Shown here piece after piece: positions 51,408-60,907 of a stretch of DNA of 64,000 nucleotides. Under the pieces are notes generated by a model, which searched no databases, was not told the origin of the DNA, and was given only the letters and a program-made list of their open reading frames with translations. Location: positions 1 through 64,000 of the forward strand of contig JACRHH010000011.1 in assembly GCA_016212095.1 (NCBI GenBank), written 5' to 3'. The first letter of the stretch is position 1; each line of letters begins with the position of its first letter. This DNA is from Nitrospirota bacterium (lineage in GTDB: Bacteria > Nitrospirota > Thermodesulfovibrionia > SZUA-242). The translations under genes were made by a program, and so were the position numbers.

Positions 51408-52409
51408 TTGAAACTCACCGAATTCGACTTCGATCTTCCGCCGGAGCTCATAGCCCAGCGTCCGGCATCCGCGCGCGGCGAATCGCGCCTCCTGCTCCTT
51501 CACCGCCGAAGCGGGCGCGTGGAGCACCGCATGTTTCATGAAATCGTCAACATTCTTCGCCCAGGCGATGTTCTTGTGATCAACGACACGCGTGTGAGGC
51601 CTGCGCGGCTGTACGGCAGGCGGCCAACCGGCGCAAAGATTGAGGTGCTTCTGCTTGGAAAGCGTGACGACACACTCTGGGATGCGATGCTCAAAGGCAC
51701 GTCCAAAGGCGAAATTGTTTTCGAAGACGGGCTTTCGGCACAGATCTCCGGGCGCGAAGAGATGATTTTTCATCTGCAATTCAACGCCGATCCGGAAGCC
51801 TGGGCCGAGCGCCACGGAGCGGTTCCGCTTCCGCCGTACATCAGGCGGCCAGCCGACGAAGAGGACAAAATACGCTATCAGACGGTTTACGCCTCCACGC
51901 CCGGAGCCATTGCCGCGCCCACGGCAGGGCTTCATTTCACGCCTGAAATAATCGACGCTCTGAAAGCGCGCGGCGTGGAGATATGCCCAATCACCCTTCA
52001 TGTTGGCATGGGAACGTTCAAGCCGGTCACAGCCGAAACGATCACGGATCACCGGATGGACGAGGAGGAATTCATTGTCGGCGAAGACACCGCGCGCGCC
52101 GTCACCCTTGCGTCAGCCGAAGAACGGCGTATCATCGCGGTTGGAACCACCGCCACGCGCACGCTGGAAACCGCTTTCCGGAGCGGAAGACTGCGGGCCG
52201 GGCCGGGCGCAACCTCGCTGTTCATTACGCCGGGCTACAAATTCAGGGCTGTCGGCGGCCTGCTCACCAACTTTCACCTGCCCAAGGCAACGCCCCTGAT
52301 GCTGGTTTCGGCCTTTGCGGGCATCGAAAACGTCCGCCGCGCATACCGCCGGGCCGTGAAAGAAAGGTATGGATTCTTTTCATACGGAGATGCTATGTTG
52401 GTACTATGA
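51408..52409 (+). CDS. queA: S-adenosylmethionine:tRNA ribosyltransferase-isomerase
   Basis: Transfers and isomerises the ribose of SAM onto 7-aminomethyl-7-deazaguanine in tRNA, making epoxyqueuosine. Signature segments: FDFDLPPELIAQRPA, VLVINDTRVRPARLYG, YQTVYASTPGAIAAPTAGLHF, LHVGMGTFKPV and TNFHLPKATPLMLVSAFAG. 333 residues. Starts with TTG (51408), the position that matches the family N-terminus MKLTEFDF. It overlaps the SPOR gene by ATGA. queD lies at 61830. Confidence 0.96.
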   Translation: MKLTEFDFDLPPELIAQRPASARGESRLLLLHRRSGRVEHRMFHEIVNILRPGDVLVINDTRVRPARLYGRRPTGAKIEVLLLGKRDDTLWDAMLKGTSKGEIVFEDGLSAQISGREEMIFHLQFNADPEAWAERHGAVPLPPYIRRPADEEDKIRYQTVYASTPGAIAAPTAGLHFTPEIIDALKARGVEICPITLHVGMGTFKPVTAETITDHRMDEEEFIVGEDTARAVTLASAEERRIIAVGTTATRTLETAFRSGRLRAGPGATSLFITPGYKFRAVGGLLTNFHLPKATPLMLVSAFAGIENVRRAYRRAVKERYGFFSYGDAMLVL

Positions 52410-53083
52410 AAAATGACGGAACCCCTTCCATGCTGAAAAAAGCCTTTCTTTTTCTGGTGACACTGCTTCTGCTGATGGTTGTGAGCTTTTTTATCGGCGT
52501 TTATCTCGGAGCCGACAACATTAAGGAACAGCCGTCCGTGCCGGCCACGGTTGCGCCGATTACGCCTCCGGCAGACAAGCGCCTTGCCGCAAGCGACAAG
52601 CCCGCCGCCGAAACACGGCGGTTGGCTACTACCGAAACACGGCAGTTGCCTGTTGAATCGACGCCGAAGCCGGTTGCACCGGAGGCGAAGCCGGTTGCAC
52701 CGGAGGCGAAGCCGGTTGCACCGGAGGCGAAGCCGGTTCCACCGGAACCCAATAAAACTGCGCCGGAGGTTGCCCATCCTGCGCCGGCGCCTCAAAAACC
52801 TGCACCGGAAGCCAAAAAAGCCGTGCCTGCCAATGACCACAAACAAGGCGGCGCGTATTACGTGCAGGTGGGCGCATTCAAGAACCTGCGAGAGGCTGAA
52901 CGCACGGTCGAAAAACTTCGCAAAAAAGGTTTCGACGCCTATATGATTGAGCCCGCTTCTGCCGATAAGACACCCATGTTCAAGGTTCGGGTTGGAAAAT
53001 ACGCAAAAAAGCCGGATGCCGATGCGGTTGCCGAAAAGCTCCGCAAGAACGAGGCGGTTCAGGCCTTCGTGGAATCCCGTTAA
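52406..53083 (+). CDS. SPOR-domain membrane protein
   Basis: 225 residues: an N-terminal membrane anchor (about 10-32), a Pro/Ala/Glu-rich periplasmic linker (about 35-145) with three KPVAPEA units, and a C-terminal SPOR domain (about 148-222; YYVQVGAFKNLREAERTVEK, FKVRVGKYAKKPDADAVAEKL), which binds denuded septal peptidoglycan. The start overlaps the queA stop codon. FtsN-like in layout, though short. Confidence 0.9.
   Translation: MKNDGTPSMLKKAFLFLVTLLLLMVVSFFIGVYLGADNIKEQPSVPATVAPITPPADKRLAASDKPAAETRRLATTETRQLPVESTPKPVAPEAKPVAPEAKPVAPEAKPVPPEPNKTAPEVAHPAPAPQKPAPEAKKAVPANDHKQGGAYYVQVGAFKNLREAERTVEKLRKKGFDAYMIEPASADKTPMFKVRVGKYAKKPDADAVAEKLRKNEAVQAFVESR
52667..52750 (+). repeat. 21-bp tandem repeat in the SPOR protein linker
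   Basis: AAGCCGGTTGCACCGGAGGCG three times (52667, 52688, 52709) and a diverged fourth unit. Encodes KPVAPEA x3 and KPVPPEP. Confidence 0.85.
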
Positions 53084-53102
53084 GGCAGCAACCGCCATTA
53101 TA

Positions 53103-54155
53103 ATGCAGAAGAACACCCACAAGCCGCGAGGCAGGCATCATGACGAACATAGCGGCGATACGGTTGAAATTCCCCGGAAAGTTCACACCGACGCAGTGAC
53201 CATCGAGCACGAAATGCCCGACGGGCGAGCGCTTGCGTTTCTGCACAGCCAGTTGAGCCGCGCATTCCCGTTCTTCGAGGAAGACCTGAACGTTACCGTG
53301 GGCGCGCGCGGAAGCAAGGTTTTCCTGAACGGCGACGCCGAAAAGGTGAAACGCGCAATCACTCTCATCACCGAACTGACCGAGATTAACGACAGCGGCT
53401 ACGACGTCACGCTGGAAGACATCCGGTACGCCATAAGGAACATTGCAGGCGACGGCGATTCATCGATAAAAACGCTGTTTGAAAACACCATCCCTGTGTC
53501 GTCCAAGCGCAAGTTCATCACACCGAAATCCGAAACACAGCGGGAATATCTGGACGCCATCAAGACCAACGACATCGTTATCGGCATCGGCCCAGCGGGA
53601 ACCGGCAAGACATATCTAGCCATGGCGATGGCGATAAACGCGCTGAACCGCAAGCAGGTGGGCCGGATCATTCTGGCCCGTCCGGCTGTCGAGGCGGGCG
53701 AACGCCTCGGCTTTCTGCCCGGCGACCTGATGGAGAAGGTGAATCCGTATCTCCGCCCGCTCTACGACGCCCTCTACGACATGATGGACGCCGAGAAGGC
53801 CAACCGCCTGATCGAGCGCGGCGTGATCGAGATAGCGCCGCTTGCATTCATGCGGGGCCGCACGCTTAACGATTCGTTCATCATCCTCGACGAGGCGCAG
53901 AACACCACGTCGGAGCAGATGAAGATGTATCTGACGCGTCTGGGCTTCAACTCCAAGACCGTGATAACCGGCGACGTCACGCAGGTTGACCTTCCGGTGG
54001 GCAGAATCTCCGGACTGGTCGAGATACAGACCATCCTGCGCGACATCGAAGGAATCAAGTTCGTATTGTTCAAACGCCGCGATGTAGTTCGCCACAGGCT
54101 TGTGCAGTCGATTGTGACGGCCTACGAGCGGCACACGAAGAAAGATGCCTCCTAA
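53103..54155 (+). CDS. PhoH family ATPase (PhoH-like, YbeZ type)
   Basis: 350 residues: N-terminal segment with a KH-like region (about 40-110; VTVGARGSKVFLNGDAEKVKRA), then the PhoH ATPase domain with Walker A IGIGPAGTGKTYLAMAMA, Walker B SFIILDEAQNTT and GDVTQVDLP. YbeZ and YbeY act together in ribosome RNA maturation (family knowledge). ATG 53103 is chosen because the longer frame (52947) overlaps the SPOR gene; the RBS is weak. First gene of phoH-HDIG-ybeY-dgkA, a widespread order. Confidence 0.93.
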   Translation: MQKNTHKPRGRHHDEHSGDTVEIPRKVHTDAVTIEHEMPDGRALAFLHSQLSRAFPFFEEDLNVTVGARGSKVFLNGDAEKVKRAITLITELTEINDSGYDVTLEDIRYAIRNIAGDGDSSIKTLFENTIPVSSKRKFITPKSETQREYLDAIKTNDIVIGIGPAGTGKTYLAMAMAINALNRKQVGRIILARPAVEAGERLGFLPGDLMEKVNPYLRPLYDALYDMMDAEKANRLIERGVIEIAPLAFMRGRTLNDSFIILDEAQNTTSEQMKMYLTRLGFNSKTVITGDVTQVDLPVGRISGLVEIQTILRDIEGIKFVLFKRRDVVRHRLVQSIVTAYERHTKKDAS

Positions 54156-55725
54156 AAAATTCGCTCAGGCGCAATCAGCCGAACCCGGCATTCCGTTCTG
54201 GGCGCAACGCAGGTCGTGGCGCGACTACATGGGGCCCGGATTCGTGGCCGGATGCGCCGCGGTTATCAGCCTGCTTGTATATCATGAGGGCATGGGATGG
54301 CAGGGCACGGCTGGAGTCATGCTCTCCGCGGGGCTTTTGCTGTATCTGTTCCAGCGCGACGTTGCCAGGTACAGGCCGAAGTTCATGGAAAATCCGGGCA
54401 ACCTGCTGCTGGTTGCGGTGCTTATCACCACAACACTGTTAACCGGTCGCGTCTCTTACCTGCTGATGGAGGGCATCGCCTACGGCGTGTATTTCCTTCA
54501 GCACGACGCCGTGATCTACGGACTTCCGCTTGCATCCGGCGCGATGCTGGCGGCGCTTCTGATCGACGTTCATACCGCGATAATAGTATCAACCATACTT
54601 AGCTTCTGCGCCGCGCTATGGCTTCAGGACTTCAGCTATCCGGTGTTTGTATTCGTCGGATCGATAAGCGGAGCGTTCAAGGTCGCGCTCTGCAAGCGGC
54701 GCTCAGCCGTGCTTCGGGCAGGGCTTTACGTAAGCGGCGCAAGTGTTCTTGCCGGACTGGCCGCGGCGCTTCTGCGCGGCGAGATGCATACCGCGATGGG
54801 CGCGTCGATCCTTGTTTTCAGCATGATCAACGGAATCGCGGTCACGGCGGTTGTGTCCATGGCGCTTCCGGCCCTGGAAAGCGCCTTCAAGATAACAACC
54901 GACATCAGGCTGATCGAACTCCTCGACCTGAACCAGCCGCTGCTTAGAAATCTTCTGGTTCACGCGCCAGGCACATACCATCACAGCATAATTGTGGGCA
55001 ATCTGGCAGAGGCGGCGGCTGAGGCTGTTGGAGCCAATCCGCTTCTTGCCCGCGTGAGCGCCTATTATCACGACATAGGCAAGGCCAAGATGCCGGATTA
55101 CTTCATCGAAAACCAGCAGTCGATGGTGAACCGCCACGAAAAGCTCTCGACAACGATGAGCAGCCTCATCATAAGCTCTCATGTGCGCGACGGCGTGGAG
55201 ATGGCCGAGGCGCAGAAGCTGCCGGAGCCGATCATCGACGTGATACGCGAGCATCACGGAACCAGCCTGATGACGTATTTTCACCAGAAGGCCAGAAACA
55301 TGCACGAACCGGGCGCGCCGCCCATTAACGAGGACGATTACCGCTACCCCGGCCCAAGGCCGCAGACGCGCGTGGCGGCGATAATCATGATGGCCGATGC
55401 GGTCGAGGCGGCCTCCAGGGTGCTTACCGATCCGACTCCGGCACGCATCTCGGCGCTGGTCGAGAAGCTGACCACAAAGATTTTCCTTGAGGGGCAGCTT
55501 GACGAATGCGAGCTTACACTGAAGGACATGCAACGCATCAAGGAGCGTTTCATCTATATTCTCACCAGTATTTTTCACAGGCGGATAGACTATCCGGGAA
55601 TGGGCATCGATGATAAAACTGACCAGCAGGCTGACACGCGGATGGGGAGAGGCTCCGGAGCGGCGGAAGAAACTGGCGCGGAGAGCGCAAAAGGCGCTGG
55701 ATCACTTAGGTCTTTCAAGGGCTGA
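54145..55725 (+). CDS. 7TM-HDIG domain phosphohydrolase (PgpH/YqfF-like, truncated form)
   Basis: 526-residue membrane protein: seven predicted membrane helices (about 30-270) and a cytoplasmic HD domain (about 285-460) with HSIIVGNLAEAAA, YYHDIGKAKMP (HDIG), SSHVRDGVEMA, and IREHHGTSLMTYF. PgpH proteins hydrolyse cyclic di-AMP. Usual members have a large extracytoplasmic 7TMR-HDED domain before the helices; it is absent here. The C-terminal 40 residues (KTDQQADTRMGRGSG...) are unconserved and overlap ybeY by 116 bp. Confidence 0.9.
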   Translation: MPPKKFAQAQSAEPGIPFWAQRRSWRDYMGPGFVAGCAAVISLLVYHEGMGWQGTAGVMLSAGLLLYLFQRDVARYRPKFMENPGNLLLVAVLITTTLLTGRVSYLLMEGIAYGVYFLQHDAVIYGLPLASGAMLAALLIDVHTAIIVSTILSFCAALWLQDFSYPVFVFVGSISGAFKVALCKRRSAVLRAGLYVSGASVLAGLAAALLRGEMHTAMGASILVFSMINGIAVTAVVSMALPALESAFKITTDIRLIELLDLNQPLLRNLLVHAPGTYHHSIIVGNLAEAAAEAVGANPLLARVSAYYHDIGKAKMPDYFIENQQSMVNRHEKLSTTMSSLIISSHVRDGVEMAEAQKLPEPIIDVIREHHGTSLMTYFHQKARNMHEPGAPPINEDDYRYPGPRPQTRVAAIIMMADAVEAASRVLTDPTPARISALVEKLTTKIFLEGQLDECELTLKDMQRIKERFIYILTSIFHRRIDYPGMGIDDKTDQQADTRMGRGSGAAEETGAESAKGAGSLRSFKG

Positions 55726-56074
55726 GGTCTGCATCGTCGTCTGCGGAGACCGTCACATGCGGACGCTGAACAACCGATGGCGAGGCATCGACCGCACAAC
55801 CGACGTGCTTTCATTCCCGATGCTGGACAACAACGAGCTGGCAGCCGCCAAAACATCAAGAATTCCGGTAATCCTTGGCGACATCGTGATTTCCGCGCCG
55901 AAGGCAGAGCGGCAGGCAAGGCAGATCGGCCACAGCCTTGAACGCGAAATGACATTTCTGGTAGTTCACGGACTTCTGCACCTTTTCGGCTACGATCATG
56001 AAACCGGCAAGGATGACGAGGCGCGCATGATCGCCAGACAGCGAGAGCTCATGGAGGCGCTGGATGCCTGTTAA
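55610..56074 (+). CDS. ybeY: Endoribonuclease YbeY (rRNA maturation factor)
   Basis: 154 residues. The metal-binding motif HGLLHLFGYDHE gives the three His ligands, and TTDVLSFPM and VILGDIVIS are conserved. It trims 16S rRNA 3' ends and acts in ribosome quality control. The start at 55610 gives full family length but places 116 bp inside the HDIG gene, in another frame. Confidence 0.94.
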   Translation: MIKLTSRLTRGWGEAPERRKKLARRAQKALDHLGLSRAEVCIVVCGDRHMRTLNNRWRGIDRTTDVLSFPMLDNNELAAAKTSRIPVILGDIVISAPKAERQARQIGHSLEREMTFLVVHGLLHLFGYDHETGKDDEARMIARQRELMEALDAC

Positions 56075-56762
56075 GCGCTGGATCATAAGCGCAAACCATG
56101 CCATTGAGGGCATCCTTCACGCAGCGGCCACGCAGAGACACCTGCGCTATCATTTCTATGCGGCTGTTCTGATCCTGCTGGTAAGCACGCTGCTTGGAGT
56201 TTCCCGCAACGAGTTCATCGCCATCTCGATAGTGGTCATGATAGTTCTGGCCGCCGAGCTGCTGAACACCGCTCTGGAGGCGGCAATCGATCTTTTCTCG
56301 CTCGACTTTCACCCCAAGGCCAAGGCCGCCAAAGACGTTGCCGCCGGAGCGGTGCTGGTGACGGCTCTGGGCGCGCTGGTTGTGGCCTATATAATTTTGT
56401 ATCCGCCGATAAAACGCGCATTCACCCACGGCCTGCGAATCAGCCGCCACTCGCCGCCAGATGTGGCTGTTATCGCGCTGGTGATCGTGCTGATTCTGGT
56501 TGTGCTGATCAAGGCGCTCACCGGCAAGGGCCAGCCGCTTCAGGGCGGAATGCCGAGCGGCCACGCCGCAGTTTCATTCTCGATCTGGGCATCGGCCTGC
56601 TACATGTTCAACCAGCCGGCGGTGTCGGTCACGGTAGGAATGCTTGCGCTGGCGGTCGCCTCAAGCCGCGTTGCATCCAGAATCCACACGCTCTCCGAAG
56701 TTATCATCGGCGGGATCCTCGGCGCGGGCGTAACGTTTCTGCTGTTTCTGATTTTTGCCTGA
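56064..56762 (+). CDS. Diacylglycerol/undecaprenol kinase fused to PAP2 phosphatase
   Basis: 232-residue integral membrane protein with two enzyme domains. Residues 1-125: DgkA-like kinase (FYAAVLILLVSTLLGVSRNE, AELLNTALEAAIDLFS with catalytic Glu, KAAKDVAAGAVLV). Residues 130-232: PAP2 phosphatase with KALTGKGQPLQGGMPSGHAA (PSGH) and SRVASRIHTLSEVIIGG. The missing N-terminal K-x6-RP motif is replaced by a GKGQPLQ stretch. Together it could phosphorylate undecaprenol and dephosphorylate undecaprenyl-diphosphate (inference). Overlaps ybeY by 11 bp. Confidence 0.88.
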   Translation: MPVKRWIISANHAIEGILHAAATQRHLRYHFYAAVLILLVSTLLGVSRNEFIAISIVVMIVLAAELLNTALEAAIDLFSLDFHPKAKAAKDVAAGAVLVTALGALVVAYIILYPPIKRAFTHGLRISRHSPPDVAVIALVIVLILVVLIKALTGKGQPLQGGMPSGHAAVSFSIWASACYMFNQPAVSVTVGMLALAVASSRVASRIHTLSEVIIGGILGAGVTFLLFLIFA

Positions 56763-56814
56763 TCAGTTTTCGGCCCGCCAGCTCCATCGTTGCAACATTG
56801 GCGCATTTGACAAA

Positions 56815-56843
56815 TTGACAAATTGGCACAAGTCGCATATTGT
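56815..56843 (+). promoter_or_regulatory. Promoter of the AbrB/RelE toxin-antitoxin pair
   Basis: TTGACA, 17-bp spacer, TATTGT. A second TTGACA lies 8 bp upstream (56807), giving a direct repeat TTGACAAA that could be the AbrB-type operator. RBS TTGGAGGT precedes the ATG at 56879. Confidence 0.55.
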
Positions 56844-56878
56844 ACAATTCGAATGCATAGCTCATTTGGAGGTTCACC

Positions 56879-57142
56879 ATGTTGGTAAGCATTGACAAGC
56901 GGGGCAGCATCAGCCTGCCTTCCGCCGTACGCAAAGACCTCGGCCTGAAACCCGGCACTTTCCTTGACTTGACCATCCTTGAGGGGGGCCATCTTTCGCT
57001 TTCTCCGGTTGCGGTTTACCCGGCTGTTCGTCTGTCTGATAATGGGCTGGCCAAACTTGGCGAAGCCAGGCATAGCGGTGTGGAGCAGATGCCCGACTGG
57101 CTGCGCAAGGAGATGGACGATGCCGCTACTGACACCGACTAA
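56879..57142 (+). CDS. AbrB/SpoVT-type antitoxin
   Basis: 87 residues. The N-terminal swapped-hairpin domain (VSIDKRGSISLPSAVRKDLG, LDLTILEGGHLSLSPV) is typical of SpoVT/AbrB antitoxins; the C-terminal acidic tail (DWLRKEMDDAATDTD) would neutralise the toxin. Overlaps the toxin gene by 23 bp. Confidence 0.88.
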   Translation: MLVSIDKRGSISLPSAVRKDLGLKPGTFLDLTILEGGHLSLSPVAVYPAVRLSDNGLAKLGEARHSGVEQMPDWLRKEMDDAATDTD

Positions 57143-57422
57143 GCTTTTCATCAAGGATCTGGAGCAGTTTCGTTCCGATAAAGATCTGCTGAAAAAGATT
57201 GCCAAAGCGCTCGCCCTGCTGGAAGCCAACCCGCTTCACCCCGGACTTCATCTGGAACGAATCAACAACGATCTGTCCGCGTGGTCTGCACGGGTTGACG
57301 GACGCTACCGGCTCTCTTTTGATCCCGGCGGTTATCTCCCCGCAGGTAATCCCGATTGGTCGGCTGAAATCCTGCTCCTTCGCATCCTTGATCACGACGA
57401 TCTCTACAAATCGCCAAGATGA
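57120..57422 (+). CDS. RelE-family toxin
   Basis: 100 residues: TKLFIKDLEQFRSDKDLLKKI, HPGLHLERINND, WSARVDGRYRLSFDP and AEILLLRILDHDDLY, in the order of YafQ/RelE-like toxins. Start ATG 57120 lies within the antitoxin gene, -1 frame relative to it. Probable mRNA-cleaving toxin. The pair lies between dgkA and an unrelated sensor module. Confidence 0.88.
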   Translation: MPLLTPTKLFIKDLEQFRSDKDLLKKIAKALALLEANPLHPGLHLERINNDLSAWSARVDGRYRLSFDPGGYLPAGNPDWSAEILLLRILDHDDLYKSPR

Positions 57423-57595
57423 CACAATTCGGAACAAGACTGCTGTGGCAATAACATGGATATGCGATTTTGACAATTGAAATATACAAAATGACATGTT
57501 ATTTTGCACATTACCCGCTCCGGCTTCCGGCCCGCCCCTGTCCACATAACTCACAAAAAGTTTGTTACCTGCCGACAGGATGATAGAATTCGATA

Positions 57596-58312
57596 ATGCG
57601 AAGATTATCCTTTTTAGCCATTCTTGCGGTGTTTCTCTGGGCAGGCAGCGCCTGTGCCGAAACAATTGTCCTTAACACCGCGCATACATATCCTCTTTCA
57701 ACGCCGGACTGCAAGGGTTACGAGGACTTGATCGTCAACGAAGCGTTCCGGCGATTGGGCATGGAAGTGAAAATCGTTCACCTTCCTTCCGAAAGAGCGC
57801 TTGTGAATGCCAACAAGGGTATCGACGACGGCAATTTCTCGCGCATTGCCGGCCTTGAGAAAAATTATTCCAATCTGGTAATGGTTCCGGAACAGATCGC
57901 CACCTTCGAGTTTGCGGCCTTTGCCAGAGATCCATCCATCAGGATTGACGGATGGGAGAGCCTTCAGTCCTACAGCGTGGGCATCGTAACCGGATGGAAG
58001 ATCCTTGAGGCTAACGTAACCAAAACGCGGCTGCTCACGAAAGTCTCCTCAGCAGACGCGCTGTTTGATCTGCTTGTTCACGGGCGCGTGGACATTGTCG
58101 TCTTCGACAGTGAGCAGGGCAAGGCCATCATGCGCCGGAACGGAATATCCGGCGTGACGGCGCTCAAACCGCTGCTTGCATCCACTGACATGTTCATCTA
58201 CCTGAACAGCCGCCATGCCGCGCTCGCGCCGAAGCTTGCCGCTGTCCTGCGCGGGATGAAGCGCGACGGCTCATTCGCAAGAATTGTGGGTTCCGTCAAG
58301 GATTCGGACTAA
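57596..58312 (+). CDS. Periplasmic solute-binding protein, family 3 type
   Basis: 238 residues: signal peptide 1-21 (SACA-ET), then an extracellular solute-binding fold of the SBP_bac_3 type (YEDLIVNEAFRRLGMEV, VNANKGIDDGNFSRIAGLE, SYSVGIVTGWKILEANV, GRVDIVVFDSEQGKAIM). No ABC permease or ATPase is nearby; it lies 3 bp before a hybrid kinase gene, so it probably presents a ligand to the kinase. Confidence 0.85.
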   Translation: MRRLSFLAILAVFLWAGSACAETIVLNTAHTYPLSTPDCKGYEDLIVNEAFRRLGMEVKIVHLPSERALVNANKGIDDGNFSRIAGLEKNYSNLVMVPEQIATFEFAAFARDPSIRIDGWESLQSYSVGIVTGWKILEANVTKTRLLTKVSSADALFDLLVHGRVDIVVFDSEQGKAIMRRNGISGVTALKPLLASTDMFIYLNSRHAALAPKLAAVLRGMKRDGSFARIVGSVKDSD

Positions 58313-58315
58313 CGC

Positions 58316-60907
58316 GTGGAAACGAAACTGAAATCCCATTTCAGGAAAAGCTTGCTGATAAAGCATCTCCTGTTAATGATGACAGCTTTCAGCATGTTAT
58401 TGGTTTTAGTCCTGACAGTTGCCTTCGGATGGCTGAATTACGAAAACCGGATCAAAGACACGGATTCCGATTTGGCGGAGATCGAACAAACGCATTCGAA
58501 GGCTGTTTCCACGGCGCTCTGGAATCTGGACAGGAACGTTCTTTACGCCCAGATCAACGGCCTGCTCAATTACAACCATATAAGTTACGTAGCCATCAGC
58601 GATGGAACAGACACCATCATAGAAACCGGAGTGAAGAAAAGCGACGGCATTATAGCAAGGGAAATACCTCTTGCATTCGATCGCGACGACAGTCCGGTGA
58701 CGATTGGAACGCTATACATCCAGTCCGACAAATCAGGGATAATTGGCGATGTAATAAGGGGAATCAGCCGGATTATCCTTCTGCAGACGGTAACTGTAGG
58801 GCTGACGGCATTTTTCCTGTTTATCCTTTTTAACCGGGAAGTTACTCGCCATCTTTTCTCGATAGCCAACTACTTCGTCAACCATGCTCCGGATTTTGAG
58901 CATATTTCGAAACCGCTCCGGCTTGCCAGGAAGACAACTGGCGACGAAATCGACATCCTTGCCGATTCATTCAACCAGATGCGTGAAAACCTTGCGTCGG
59001 CATATGCGGAGCTTCACCGGAAAACATCACGGTTGAGCGCGCTGTACGACGAAACGCCGATCATGATGCATTCGATAGACCGCTCCGGGAATCTTGTAAA
59101 GGTCAACAATCACTGGCTCAGAACCATGGGCTACGGGCGCGACGATGTCATTGGCCGGAAGGTTGTCGATTTCTACACGGATGAATCCCGGAAATACGCC
59201 ATGGATGTTGTTCAGCCCGCTTTCTTCCAGACCGGAATCGCCAAGGACATCCAGTTGCAGTACGTGAAGAAAAGCGGGGAGATCATTGACGTTCTGCTTT
59301 CGGCTACCGGAGAGCGTGACTCAGACGGCAACGTGGTGCGTTCGCGCGCCGTGATCGAGGATGTGACCGAACGCAAGCGGGCCGAACAGGTACTGATGGA
59401 GAGCGAGGAGCAGTTCCGCGCGCTGGTCGAGCAATCGATCACCGGCATAGCCGTCATACAGAACGGTGTGTTTGTTTTCGTGAATTCACGCCTTTCCGAG
59501 ATGTTCGGCTACCGGTCTGACGAGATGACCGGCAGGCATCCGCCGGACTTCGTGTTGGAGAGCGACCGCGACATGGTAAGGGAATCGCTGCGCAAAAGGA
59601 TGTCGGGCGAGATCGACAGCGAGCGTCTAACGTTTCGGGTTGCACGCAAAGACGGCTCCGAACGCCATGTCGAGTTGTTCAGCAAGGCGATGACATACAA
59701 GGGAAGCCGGGCTTTCCTGAGCACGCTTATGGACATCACCGAGCAGAAGAGCCTTGAGGAGCAGTTGCGGCAGGCGCAGAAGATGGAGGCGATCGGCCAG
59801 CTTGCGGGCGGCGTGGCGCACGATTTCAACAACATCCTGAGCGCCATCATCGGCTATGCGTCGCTTGCCAGGATGAGAATGGGCGACAGCGACACAAACC
59901 GCCAGAACATCGACCAGATTCTGGCGTCGTCGGAGCGCGCGGCGGCGCTTACCCAGAGCCTTCTGTCGTTCAGCCGCAAGCAGGTGGTCAACCTTGCCGG
60001 AATCGAATTGAACGATATAGTCGCCGGGTTCGAGAAATTCCTGTTGCGTCTTCTACGGGAAGACATCTGCCTGCGAACCGGGCTTTCTCCGGTTGGGCTG
60101 CCGGTTCTGGCAGACCGGGGGCAGATCGAGCAGATGCTCATGAACCTGGTGACAAACGCCCGCGACGCCATGCCGAACGGGGGCAGCATTACAATAGCCA
60201 CGGAAGCCGTAACCATGGATCGGCTACCGGCCGATCCGTATGAACCCGGCCATGGATCCGGGGACTACGCGCTCATCACGGTTAAGGACACCGGAACCGG
60301 CATCGCCGAAAACGTGCGGGAGAGAATCTTCGAGCCGTTTTTCACCACCAAGGAGGTTGGCAAGGGAACCGGCCTCGGTCTCTCGATGGTTTACGGCATA
60401 GTGAGAAAGCACAACGGATTCGTCGATGTTGAAAGCAGGCCGGGCATGGGCAGCGAGTTCAGGATCTATCTGCCGGTTCACAAGCTGACTGCCGAGACCG
60501 AGGAGCAAAAGGCTGAGAGAACAGCGCCGCTTCGGGGTGGAAGCGAGACGATTCTTGTGGCCGAGGATAACGACATGCTCCGAAAGCTGGCCGCCACTGT
60601 CTTGAAGCAGTATGGCTACACGGTTATCGAGGCGGTTGACGGAATGGAAGCGATAGCCAAATTCACCGAAAACCGCGACAGGATAAGCCTCCTGCTGCTG
60701 GATGGCATCATGCCGCGCATGAACGGAAAGCAGGCGTGGGAGGAGATCAGGCTTATCACGCCGGATATAAAGGCCATTTTCATAAGCGGCTATTCCGAGG
60801 ACATATTCACCAAGGACGGCATTCCGGATGGCGAAGCCGAGTTCATCCAGAAGCCGATACAGCCGTCGCACCTGATCCGCGCGGTAAGAAAGGCTCTTGA
60901 AGGTTAA
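58316..60907 (+). CDS. Hybrid sensor histidine kinase with two PAS domains
   Basis: 863 residues, GTG start. Two membrane segments (about 17-40 and 155-175) bracket a periplasmic sensor region; then HAMP (about 178-230), PAS 1 (about 240-355), PAS 2 (about 365-480), HisKA with [20 protein letters not shown], HATPase_c ([33 protein letters not shown]) and a C-terminal receiver (Asp in [12 protein letters not shown]). Shares kinase type with the CHASE8 kinase at 6619-8859. No output regulator is adjacent. Overlaps the downstream binding-protein gene. Confidence 0.92.
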   Translation: METKLKSHFRKSLLIKHLLLMMTAFSMLLVLVLTVAFGWLNYENRIKDTDSDLAEIEQTHSKAVSTALWNLDRNVLYAQINGLLNYNHISYVAISDGTDTIIETGVKKSDGIIAREIPLAFDRDDSPVTIGTLYIQSDKSGIIGDVIRGISRIILLQTVTVGLTAFFLFILFNREVTRHLFSIANYFVNHAPDFEHISKPLRLARKTTGDEIDILADSFNQMRENLASAYAELHRKTSRLSALYDETPIMMHSIDRSGNLVKVNNHWLRTMGYGRDDVIGRKVVDFYTDESRKYAMDVVQPAFFQTGIAKDIQLQYVKKSGEIIDVLLSATGERDSDGNVVRSRAVIEDVTERKRAEQVLMESEEQFRALVEQSITGIAVIQNGVFVFVNSRLSEMFGYRSDEMTGRHPPDFVLESDRDMVRESLRKRMSGEIDSERLTFRVARKDGSERHVELFSKAMTYKGSRAFLSTLMDITEQKSLEEQLRQAQKMEAIGQLAGGVAHDFNNILSAIIGYASLARMRMGDSDTNRQNIDQILASSERAAALTQSLLSFSRKQVVNLAGIELNDIVAGFEKFLLRLLREDICLRTGLSPVGLPVLADRGQIEQMLMNLVTNARDAMPNGGSITIATEAVTMDRLPADPYEPGHGSGDYALITVKDTGTGIAENVRERIFEPFFTTKEVGKGTGLGLSMVYGIVRKHNGFVDVESRPGMGSEFRIYLPVHKLTAETEEQKAERTAPLRGGSETILVAEDNDMLRKLAATVLKQYGYTVIEAVDGMEAIAKFTENRDRISLLLLDGIMPRMNGKQAWEEIRLITPDIKAIFISGYSEDIFTKDGIPDGEAEFIQKPIQPSHLIRAVRKALEG

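Noticed and set aside
52667-52750. Short regular repeats as a CRISPR-like array
   Set aside because: The 21-bp units are contiguous with no spacers and encode KPVAPEA in frame within the SPOR protein.
52274-53122. 282-codon minus-strand open frame with Arg-rich repeats
   Set aside because: Shadow of queA and the SPOR gene; its repeats mirror the KPVAPEA tandem repeat.
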